Below, piece by piece: positions 15,062 through 21,734 of a DNA stretch of 29,743 bases. The position numbers and the translations under genes are program-made. Position 1 is the first letter of the stretch, and every line of letters begins with the position of its first letter. This DNA comes from JANXQG01 sp037147235 (GTDB lineage: Bacteria; Planctomycetota; Planctomycetia; Pirellulales; Thermoguttaceae): positions 1 to 29,743 of the forward strand of contig JBAWVO010000044.1 of assembly GCA_037147235.1 (NCBI GenBank), given 5' to 3'. The notes under the pieces were generated by a model. It searched no databases and had not been told where the DNA came from. It saw only the letters and a list, made by a program, of their open reading frames with translations.

Positions 15062-15835
15062 GTGCCGCCCCAAACTTCCACTTCGCCGACCCCTGAGAAT
15101 CAGCAGTCTCTGCTGGAAAAACACCGCTGGTTGGTCTTCGTGCTGCCGATGGCGGTCTATATGCTCATCGGCTCGATCGAGCCTTCGCCTAGCGAGCCGG
15201 GTGGCAAGATGCTCCGCTTGGCGATTCCTTATTCGGCCTATCCCCTGGCCTACACGGCCAAGATCGCCCTGACCCTCGTGGCCATCGCCCTGGTCTTGCC
15301 CGGCTATCGGCAGTTCCGTCGCCAACCGGGCCTACTGACCGTCTTCGTCGGCGCGGTCGGAATCGTCGTCTGGATCGGTTTTTGGTATCTGTCGAACCTG
15401 ATGGGGCTGACGCAGTTGCTTACCCAGTTGCTGGGCTACGGTTCGCGGCCGGAGTTCAACCCCCTGAAGGAGCTTGACGCTACTCCCGTCTGGGCTTGGA
15501 CCTTTCTGGCGATCCGCTTCTTCGGCTTGGTCGTGGTGGTGCCCGTGATTGAAGAGTTCTTCCTCCGCGGCTTTCTCATGCGCATGGTGGTGGACCAGGA
15601 CTGGTGGAAGGTGCCCTTTGGCAAGGTCACTGCGGCCGCGGTGGCCGTGAGCATTGTCGTGCCGATACTTTCGCATCAACCCGGCGAATTCCTTGCCGCG
15701 GCGGCCTGGTTCGGCATGGTCACCTGGTTGATGGTTCGCACTCGCAATCCCTGGGACTGCGTGATCGCCCACGCAGTGACCAACCTCTTGCTGGGCATCT
15801 ATGTGGTGACCTGGCAGCAGTGGGTGCTGTGGTAG
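15062..15835 (+). CDS. CPBP/CAAX-protease-like intramembrane metalloprotease
   Basis: The protein has about six hydrophobic segments and the CPBP catalytic set: EEFFLR (Glu164, Glu165, Arg169), His205 (ILSHQPGEF) and His237 with Asn241 (IAHAVTN). Members are glutamic/metallo intramembrane proteases. The layout resembles the CAAX-protease-related proteins found in exosortase-containing bacteria, but no exosortase is in the window. The start is uncertain. GTG 15062 gives 257 residues and a 20-residue Ser/Thr/Pro lead before the first membrane segment, without a good ribosome site. An AGGGGGAGG at 14992 has no in-frame start at the right distance. It follows the HTH gene by 91 nt. Confidence 0.8.
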   Translation: MPPQTSTSPTPENQQSLLEKHRWLVFVLPMAVYMLIGSIEPSPSEPGGKMLRLAIPYSAYPLAYTAKIALTLVAIALVLPGYRQFRRQPGLLTVFVGAVGIVVWIGFWYLSNLMGLTQLLTQLLGYGSRPEFNPLKELDATPVWAWTFLAIRFFGLVVVVPVIEEFFLRGFLMRMVVDQDWWKVPFGKVTAAAVAVSIVVPILSHQPGEFLAAAAWFGMVTWLMVRTRNPWDCVIAHAVTNLLLGIYVVTWQQWVLW

Positions 15836-15872
15836 GGGGGCATTTAGAAGACTACTCGCCCAGCCGTTCACG

Positions 15873-17150
15873 TTAAGGCCCCGAAACGGCCAGCTCGCGC
15901 AAAATGTATTCCGCGGCCCTCACCGAAGCCCCGCCATGGGCCACTTCAGCCTTCAATTGCTCCAAGGCCGCGATCTGTCGGGCCAGGGCTGACGGATCGT
16001 TCAGCCATTCAATCACATGCCCGGCCACCGCAGCCGACTTGTCTTCGCAGGTGAGATACTCGGGGAACAAAACCTTCTCCGCGCCCGGTTGCGATGGATG
16101 GTAGGGACTTAAATCGGCTGGATACAACTCGCCGGTGGAAAGCAGATTGACCAGCGTAATATATTTGACCTTGCGAAATCGCTTTTGCACGAGATAGGCC
16201 AGCGGGCTGACCCAATAGTGAATGACCGTTGGCTTGGTGTGATAGAGCAGTTCCATCGACACCGAGCCTGAGCAGGCCATGCAGCAGGTGGCCAGTTGCA
16301 TGAGTTCCGGCGTCTGACCGGAATAGATGTCGATGACCAGCTTGGAATTCTCTCCTGACTGCTCTCCGCTCCCTGCCCCCTGCTCCCCGCTCTCTCCGCC
16401 CACCGCCCACTGCCCACTCGCCACAACCATTTCCCGGGCCATTTGGGCATGCTTGGGTTTGAAGGCCGCAATGGCAAAACGGGCCTCCGGCACGGCTTGC
16501 CGCACGCGGGTGGCCGCCTTGAGGAACCAGGGGAGGTTGTGCAGCACCTCCTGGGTTCGTGAGCCTGGAAGAATAGTGACCAGAGGGCCGGTACGGCGAT
16601 GGGATTCGAGGAACGATTCGTCGAACTTGTGCTGCCGTACTTCGTCGAAGAACGGATGGCCGACAAACGTCGCATTGCAGCCGCGCTGGCGGAACCACTC
16701 TTCTTCAAAAGGGAGACTGCAGAGCACATGATCGCTCAGCCGTCGCATTTTTTTAGCTCGCCAGGTTGCCCAAGCCCAGATTTGCGGCGGTGTATAATAG
16801 AAGACAGGAATACCGTGGATTTTGGCCCGCCAGGCGATCCACCAATTGAAGCCTGGGTAGTCGATCAGCACGACCGCATCGGGCCGGTGATGCCGAAAAT
16901 AGCGATCGGCCCGGCCGGCCAAGTCCCAAAACTTGTGAAGATTGGCCAAGGCTCGGCCGAACCACATGATAGCCAGTCCGGTCAGATCGGCGTGCAGGTC
17001 ACAGCCGACGGCCGCCATCCGTGGACCTCCGTACCCGACGGCCTCAAACCGCGGGCAGTGCTGTTGCAGTTGGAGTATAAGGTTGGCTGCGTGCAGGTCG
17101 CCGCTAGGTTCACCGGCACAGAAGAACAGCCGCAGAGGTGCAGAGGACAT
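15873..17150 (-). CDS. lpxB: Lipid-A-disaccharide synthase
   Basis: LpxB joins UDP-2,3-diacylglucosamine and lipid X into the lipid A disaccharide at the inner membrane, so the cell should make lipid A. Family motifs are FFCAGEPSGDLHAANL near the N-terminus, VLIDYPGFNWW, YYTPPQIWAWATWRAKKM, ILPGSRTQEV, CSGSVSMELLYHTKPTVIHYW and YITLVNLLSTGELYPADLSPY, all in order over about 425 residues. ATG 17150 places homology at once. An in-frame ATG at 17204 would start inside repeat sequence. Between AREMVV and KLVIDIY there is a Gly/Ser/Glu/Gln insert of about 25 residues encoded by simple-repeat DNA. Confidence 0.95.
   Translation of the reverse strand: MSSAPLRLFFCAGEPSGDLHAANLILQLQQHCPRFEAVGYGGPRMAAVGCDLHADLTGLAIMWFGRALANLHKFWDLAGRADRYFRHHRPDAVVLIDYPGFNWWIAWRAKIHGIPVFYYTPPQIWAWATWRAKKMRRLSDHVLCSLPFEEEWFRQRGCNATFVGHPFFDEVRQHKFDESFLESHRRTGPLVTILPGSRTQEVLHNLPWFLKAATRVRQAVPEARFAIAAFKPKHAQMAREMVVASGQWAVGGESGEQGAGSGEQSGENSKLVIDIYSGQTPELMQLATCCMACSGSVSMELLYHTKPTVIHYWVSPLAYLVQKRFRKVKYITLVNLLSTGELYPADLSPYHPSQPGAEKVLFPEYLTCEDKSAAVAGHVIEWLNDPSALARQIAALEQLKAEVAHGGASVRAAEYILRELAVSGP
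16351..16420 (-). repeat. Simple-repeat tract inserted in frame in lpxB
   Basis: On the minus strand the tract reads as runs of GTGGGCAGTGGGCGGTGGGC followed by GGAGAGCGGGGAGCAGGGGG-type purine-rich repeats. It encodes GQWAVGGESGEQGAGSGEQ. It does not look like LpxB coding sequence and lies in a loop between conserved blocks, so it is probably a late insertion that kept the frame. Confidence 0.75.
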
Positions 17151-17189
17151 GCGGCAAGTATCGCAGATTCTAGCAGCGGAAGGAAGGCC

Positions 17190-17524
17190 ACGTCGCGTAG
17201 CCACGTCGCGACGATGCGATGGTAGCAGTGAGTTTCAACCGGTTAGTGCTTTTGAGTGCGGTGGCTTGCCAGCCTTTTTGCCACTCGTCGCGTAGCGACG
17301 CCCTGATGGTAGCCGTGGGTTTTAACCCACGGTCTGAGGCATTCCGTCACCCGTTCGTCGCGTAGCGACGATTGAAAATATTCAGGCGTCGCTACGCGAC
17401 GCAATGTTTGCGGGCTGCTCCGGGTCCGTGGGTTAAAACCCACGGCTACCATCGGCGGTCGCTACGCGACCAGGAGCAGGACGTCAAATTAATCAGCCCC
17501 AGAAAAAGGCTGGCAAGCCACCGC
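17190..17524. repeat. Nested inverted-repeat island
   Basis: Outer arms GCGGTGGCTTGCCAGCC + TTTTT (17258-17279) and their exact complement (17503-17524) enclose three further arm pairs. CGTCGCGTAGCGACG at 17286 and 17356 faces CGTCGCTACGCGACG at 17387 and the variant GGTCGCTACGCGACC at 17457. GATGGTAGCCGTGGG...CCCACGG (17305-17332) faces its exact 28-bp complement at 17426-17453. The block is nearly symmetric about 17379-17391. A hairpin GCGAGG/CCCTCGC follows at 17575. No gene is supported in 17151-17675. Confidence 0.9.
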
Positions 17525-17675
17525 TTTCCAACACGGCTGGTTCCGCGTCCGATGCCCCTGTCGCGTTTTGAAAAGCGAGGACGAGCCCTCGCACTCCAAA
17601 AAGAATCGTATGTACCGAGTCCGCCTTCCCTTGGAAGCGTCCCGCCGTTACCATTACTTTCTTCGGAGGGTAATT

Positions 17676-18227
17676 ATGGAATCGCTCGAAGGTCAATTAT
17701 TGCTTGCATCCCCCCAACTGTTGGACCCCAACTTCGTCCGCACGGTGGTCCTGCTCGTTGAGCATAATGATATGGGGGCATTAGGGTTAGTTATTAACCG
17801 ACCGACCGGAAAAACGGTCCAGGAGCTGTGGAAGCAGGTGGGTGAGTTACCCTGCGAGAGTCAACAGCCCATTCATTTGGGTGGGCCAGTCTCGGGGCCT
17901 TTGATGGCCATTCATATCGCGGACAGTCTGGCCGAAATGGAGCTTGCCGCAGGCGTATTTTTCGCGGCAAAGAAGCAGAATCTTGACGAATTGGTCCGCC
18001 ACGACGAGCGTTTCAAGCTCTTTATTGGCCACGCTGGCTGGGGTCCCGGGCAATTGGAGGCCGAGATCGAGCAGGGGGCCTGGCGGGCGATTCCTGCCAA
18101 GCTGGAAGATATTTTTGACGCAGACGCCGACGACCTTTGGCAGCGACTCATGCAAAGGGCCGTGGCCGGCGTTCTGCCGGAAATGCTCGGAATCAAGCAT
18201 ATTCCCACTGACCCCTCGCTGAACTGA
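17676..18227 (+). CDS. YqgE/AlgH family protein (UPF0301, DUF179)
   Basis: This 183-residue protein matches the whole family: MESLEGQLLLASPQLLDPNF, then RTVVLLVEHNDMGALGLVINRP, IHLGGPVSGP, and FIGHAGWGPGQLEAEIEQGAW. The cellular role is not firmly known. The Pseudomonas member AlgH affects alginate, and the fold is a compact alpha/beta structure. GGAGGG lies 6-7 nt before ATG 17676. Upstream in-frame codons back to 17568 lie in repeat-like sequence and lack homology. It appears to be a single gene, with the restriction-modification module starting about 160 nt downstream. Confidence 0.92.
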   Translation: MESLEGQLLLASPQLLDPNFVRTVVLLVEHNDMGALGLVINRPTGKTVQELWKQVGELPCESQQPIHLGGPVSGPLMAIHIADSLAEMELAAGVFFAAKKQNLDELVRHDERFKLFIGHAGWGPGQLEAEIEQGAWRAIPAKLEDIFDADADDLWQRLMQRAVAGVLPEMLGIKHIPTDPSLN

Positions 18228-18390
18228 CGGACGATTGACACCTATAGATAGGATATATTGACTTATGTACACTGTCTTACTAAGATGCTAGGTGGCGTGG
18301 ATATCCGAAGAACCGTTCCAATACCACGCCTCGGTCCGTCCGGGGAATTTCGGGGATATTTTACAGAATTACCTTCGCGAGCTGCTCGTC

Positions 18391-18423
18391 TTGACAAAAC
18401 CCTTCAAATGTAGACAATATGTC
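18391..18423 (+). promoter_or_regulatory. Promoter and operator of the methyltransferase gene
   Basis: TTGACA (18391-18396) is followed, 17-18 nt on, by a weak -10 (CAATAT, 18415-18420) lying within the imperfect dyad GACAATATGTC (18413-18423). The ATG is only 3 nt further, at 18427, so a start site at the usual distance from this -10 would give a leaderless message. The same motif stands upstream of the C-like regulator gene at 21028-21038. Confidence 0.6.
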
Positions 18424-18426
18424 AAC

Positions 18427-19809
18427 ATGAAATCTCTGAAAGCATCCCTTCGCGAAGTCCGACAAAGTCTTGGCCTCTCGCAGGCGAAGCTCGCTGAATT
18501 GTCTCAAATTCCGCAGCATTTACTATCCGCCCATGAGTTGGGTAAAGCAGAATTGCCTGCTACGATGCTTGCCTCTCTTAGGAACTCGCTTGCTGATGAG
18601 AATAAAGTCATGGCGGTCGCATCTCGGCGCAAACGCTACCGGATCCACGAATACAAGCAGATTGAGCCAGACCGCAATCGAATTTTCCGAGCTGCTCAGA
18701 CAGAAGGGAACGCTGAATATAGGAAAGTTTTGCAAGAGCTTGCTGATGGACATTCAAAAGAGAAGAGCGGGCTAGCCGCACTAAGTCTCTTTTCCGGGTG
18801 TGGCGGTTTTAGTTTTGGATTTTCTGCGGCTGGGTATAAGATCAAGGCGTTTCTTGAACTCAATAACGATCTTAGGGGCATCTACAAGGACAACTTTTCG
18901 GGATCCGTTGAACTGGGGGGTGATATCACAAAGATTTCTGACTCAGACTTGCAACGCGATTCAAAGAACCTTGGATGTGTCGATGTGATTTTTGGCGGCC
19001 CTCCATGTCAGGGCTTTAGCCTTTCTGGCAAGCGTCAGGTGGACGATCCTCGGAATAGTCTTTTCAAGCACTACATGCGATTCGTAGACGCGATTTCTCC
19101 AAAGATCGCGATCCTTGAAAATGTGCGACTACTAACTTCGATGAAAAGTCCGACTGGTAGTCTGGTCAAGGACGACATCTGCAATGAGTTCAAAATGCAC
19201 GGATACAAGATCCAGTGTTTTGAGGTAAACGCCAAGGACTTTGGCGTGCCTCAACATCGGGAACGAGTGCTATTTGTTGCAGTAAGGAAAGACCTCAAGG
19301 TTTTGCCGTCTCTGCCCGACACGACGCATGGTAATTTTTCCGATCTTTTTTCCAGGAACAAAGCGTATCGGACATTTGGCGATGCGTGCTCGGATCTTCG
19401 GTTCATTGAATCTGGTGGAGGTTCCGATGACTCGCTTCATCTAGCCGTTCAGCATCCAGCGCACGTCATCGAATGGCTCTGGAATGTTCCGGAAGGAAGC
19501 AGTGCGCACGACAATACCGACTCAAGATTACGCCCTCCATCGGGTTATAATACGACCTATAAGCGACAGGTCTGGAATGAACCGGCTTCGACCGTGCAAA
19601 CAACATTCGGCATGATCTCCGGTTGCAGGAACGTACATCCCATAGCGACTCGATCTTTGACCGTTAGAGAAGCAGCACGAATTCAGTCGTTTCCCGACAC
19701 TTATCTGTTTTCCGGGAATTTGAGTGTTGTCCGCATGGGGATAGGCAATGCCGTGCCTCCCTTACTGGCGTATTCAGTCGCACGACATGTCCAAGAGAGC
19801 TTACTCTAG
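18427..19809 (+). CDS. DNA (cytosine-5) methyltransferase with N-terminal HTH
   Basis: It transfers a methyl group from AdoMet to C5 of cytosine in a specific site. The motifs in order are I LFSGCGG (121-127), IV GGPPCQGF with catalytic Cys194, VI ENV (231-233), VIII QHRERV (276-281), a target-recognition region (about 290-400), IX RSLTVREAARIQSFP (409-423) and X GNAVPP (440-445). Residues 1-57 form an Xre-like HTH (REVRQSLGLSQAKLAELSQ), as in SsoII/EcoRII-type methyltransferases that regulate their own operons. ATG 18427 starts this HTH. Translation from GTG 18292 would run through the promoter. The gene is convergent with the endonuclease gene, with 9 nt of overlap, and is more A/T-rich than its flanks. 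The recognition site is unknown. Confidence 0.95.
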   Translation: MKSLKASLREVRQSLGLSQAKLAELSQIPQHLLSAHELGKAELPATMLASLRNSLADENKVMAVASRRKRYRIHEYKQIEPDRNRIFRAAQTEGNAEYRKVLQELADGHSKEKSGLAALSLFSGCGGFSFGFSAAGYKIKAFLELNNDLRGIYKDNFSGSVELGGDITKISDSDLQRDSKNLGCVDVIFGGPPCQGFSLSGKRQVDDPRNSLFKHYMRFVDAISPKIAILENVRLLTSMKSPTGSLVKDDICNEFKMHGYKIQCFEVNAKDFGVPQHRERVLFVAVRKDLKVLPSLPDTTHGNFSDLFSRNKAYRTFGDACSDLRFIESGGGSDDSLHLAVQHPAHVIEWLWNVPEGSSAHDNTDSRLRPPSGYNTTYKRQVWNEPASTVQTTFGMISGCRNVHPIATRSLTVREAARIQSFPDTYLFSGNLSVVRMGIGNAVPPLLAYSVARHVQESLL

Positions 19810-20781
19810 CTTATAAAAGTAACCTGCCGCTAAATTGAACTGTAACTGTTCCGGATGCTGCTGCTGCCCGCCTCGCTGCATTTGGATTATACCAAAACGC
19901 GGCGCAAGGTGCGTTACCCCCGCCGGATCTTTGTAAGAACCCTTTTTCACTGAGTATGGCTTGGTCACGAATCCTTGGTGCTGTCGGCTGAGAGTGATCA
20001 GTTCATCAATCGAGTAAATTGCCACCTGAGTAGCTTCCCAGGATGCAGATCGCTTAGTTTTATGCAATAAGAATTCAGGAACAAAGGGATCGTCAAGATA
20101 GGCTTTCTGGAACAATAATCTGGAAATCTCGTCCTGATACTTACCGAGAATCCGGCACCATTCATTTCGACCATGCGCGTCAGTTTCTTCCCAGAAAAAA
20201 CGCCGTGGATCGACTTTTCTTTTTGCTAATAATGACGGGTTGTCCTGCGGCTGGAACCCTACATCGCCACAGAACTGGCGAAGAGCCTTCACCGCTTGTG
20301 GCGAAACGGATATGCCGTTATTGTTAAGTAATGTCGCAAATCCTCTCGCGGTCGTGAAATACAATTGGGCATTTGTTGGAACCTTGTTATTGCATTGCTT
20401 CGTCGAGACACCAACCGTAGTGCTCTTGTCCTGGGCAAGTTGTAACGTGACGACCAGATCACTCTTGCATCGTGAGATACTTGCTCCGTTGATTGACAGC
20501 CACGACTTGCCTTCTTCTGAAGTTGCTAATGCGCCTGTCGAGATTGCCGTGGCCCGGAGAATTTGCTTGGCTCCAAGGCGCGCGCTGATATAACTCAGTA
20601 GCAGAATCGCGGGATCGCCGATACGGATATGTCCCTCACCGACTGCTACGTCGAATGGGTAGACAATCTGGTTGATCGTTTGTGTGATTCGTTCCTCGAA
20701 TCCATGCCCTGCATGGCGGCCCAGCGTACCTGCTAGAATTTGAAGTGCATGGATTTCATTAATCGGTGTTAACGGCATCAT
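19801..20781 (-). CDS. Candidate Type II restriction endonuclease
   Basis: I do not recognise a specific family. The place and features support an endonuclease: it is convergent with the methyltransferase, overlaps the C-like gene by about 20 nt, and contains a PD-(D/E)XK-like core. CKSDLVVTLQL (Asp108) is followed after 17 residues by GVSTKQ (Ser126-Thr127-Lys128), where the usual second acid is replaced by Ser as in some families. Conserved-looking C-terminal blocks are RFGIIQMQRGGQQQHPEQLQ and FNLAAGYFYKLE. It has 326 residues. The two ATGs at 20781 and 20778 are both possible, and GAGG favours the second (6 nt). Expression after the regulator would delay cutting until methylation is established. 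Confidence 0.72.
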   Translation of the reverse strand: MMPLTPINEIHALQILAGTLGRHAGHGFEERITQTINQIVYPFDVAVGEGHIRIGDPAILLLSYISARLGAKQILRATAISTGALATSEEGKSWLSINGASISRCKSDLVVTLQLAQDKSTTVGVSTKQCNNKVPTNAQLYFTTARGFATLLNNNGISVSPQAVKALRQFCGDVGFQPQDNPSLLAKRKVDPRRFFWEETDAHGRNEWCRILGKYQDEISRLLFQKAYLDDPFVPEFLLHKTKRSASWEATQVAIYSIDELITLSRQHQGFVTKPYSVKKGSYKDPAGVTHLAPRFGIIQMQRGGQQQHPEQLQFNLAAGYFYKLE

Positions 20782-20989
20782 AGACCTCGGTTAATTTGGA
20801 AACCGAAGTCTCAAGCCCCTGCGCTAATCGCAAAAGGTTCAATAGGGACGGATTGCGCTTTCCCCTCTCCAACATACTGATATAGGTCCGATCGAATCCG
20901 CATCGGGCGGCGAGTTTCTCTTGAGAGAGCCCAAGCCGATTACGCTGTGATTTTATCGCCCGTCCAAGAGGAAGAAGTAACTTCGGCAT
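20759..20989 (-). CDS. C-protein-like Xre regulator of the restriction-modification module
   Basis: This 76-residue protein is a single HTH_3/Xre domain (residues about 8-66: GRAIKSQRNRLGLSQEKLAARCGFDRTYISMLERGKRNP). It is the size and form of controller (C) proteins of Type II systems. It lies directly upstream of the endonuclease gene and overlaps it, the typical C-R order. Several GACAA-type sites sit within 50 nt of its ATG, and one of them is repeated before the methyltransferase gene. C proteins activate their own and the endonuclease gene and can repress the methyltransferase. That role here is inference. Confidence 0.85.
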   Translation of the reverse strand: MPKLLLPLGRAIKSQRNRLGLSQEKLAARCGFDRTYISMLERGKRNPSLLNLLRLAQGLETSVSKLTEVYDAVNTD

Positions 20990-20992
20990 GGC

Positions 20993-21039
20993 GACAATCT
21001 AAGACAAATGCGGACAAGTTGTCTACGGACAATATGTCA
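20993..21039 (-). promoter_or_regulatory. Operator array before the C-like gene
   Basis: GACAAGTTGTC (21013-21023) is a perfect 5-1-5 palindrome, and GACAATATGTC (21028-21038) is an imperfect dyad. Their centres are 15 bp apart, like the paired left and right C-boxes of C-regulated systems. Further GACAA half-sites begin at 20993 and 21003. GACAATATGTCA (21028-21039) is identical over 12 bp to the sequence at 18413-18424 before the methyltransferase. Confidence 0.7.
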
Positions 21040-21042
21040 CAT

Positions 21043-21726
21043 TCAGCGTTTCTTTAATGCCGTGGTGCCCCCCTCGTCTTTGAGGGAGCGGGAAAGGTGC
21101 TGTTTTGGCAAGATGGATAACTTTGTATACAGCCCACACGTTTCAATATACTTTTCCACGGCACGCGGCGTGCGGTAGCGAATTCCCTGCCCGGCCGCCA
21201 CGCGATGGCGGATGTCGGAGGCACTCAGGCCGATTTCCGGCATCACGACCTCGTGCCGACGCATGGCGTCGATCCGCTCGGGCGAGGTAATTCCGGACAA
21301 TAGGTTGAAATCCAGCGGTGATTCGCCGGAGCGGCGAACGGCCATCGGCAAGGCCAGTTCGCAGATTCGTTCCGGTTGCCGCCAATGGGGCAGATCGCGG
21401 AACATATCGGCCCCCAGCAGGAAAAAAAACTCGCTCGTCGGGTTCTCGTCGCGGAAATGAGCCAAGGTATCGACCGTAAAATTGACACCACCGCGATCTG
21501 TTTCATAGCGGCTAACGGAAAACGCCGGATGCCCGCCAATCGCCAACTCCAGCATCTCGATCCGAATCGGTTCCGGAGTTAATTCCCGCTGCTGCTTATG
21601 GGGTGGAACGGCAGTCGGCACGAACCATACTGCGTCCAGTTGGCCCTGTTCGCGGCAACATTCCGCCAGCAGCAAGTGACCGAAGTGGACGGGATCGAAA
21701 CTGCCGCCAAAGATTCCTATGCGCAT
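21043..21726 (-). CDS. nadD: Nicotinate-nucleotide adenylyltransferase
   Basis: NadD joins nicotinate mononucleotide and ATP to make deamido-NAD in NAD synthesis. The N-terminus MRIGIFGGSFDPVHFGHLLLAE carries the nucleotidyltransferase HxGH motif (HFGH). FLLGADMFRDLPHW and the C-terminal GLSASDIRHRVAAGQGIRYRTP (ISSTxxR-type) complete the pattern. The 227-residue length includes a short basic C-terminal extension (PKQHLSRSLKDEG). ATG 21726 is right: it starts the motif, with AAGG 6 nt upstream, 8 nt after the stop of the DUF1559-like gene, so the two are probably co-transcribed. The 3' end reaches the operator of the C-like gene. Confidence 0.95.
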   Translation of the reverse strand: MRIGIFGGSFDPVHFGHLLLAECCREQGQLDAVWFVPTAVPPHKQQRELTPEPIRIEMLELAIGGHPAFSVSRYETDRGGVNFTVDTLAHFRDENPTSEFFFLLGADMFRDLPHWRQPERICELALPMAVRRSGESPLDFNLLSGITSPERIDAMRRHEVVMPEIGLSASDIRHRVAAGQGIRYRTPRAVEKYIETCGLYTKLSILPKQHLSRSLKDEGGTTALKKR

Positions 21727-21734
21727 CGAATACC

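Noticed and set aside
17568..17675. Longer start for the YqgE-family protein
   Set aside because: The extra 36 residues lack homology, and a strong GGAGGG site precedes ATG 17676.
18292..18426. N-terminal extension of the methyltransferase from GTG 18292
   Set aside because: It would translate the promoter and operator. The HTH domain begins right after ATG 18427.
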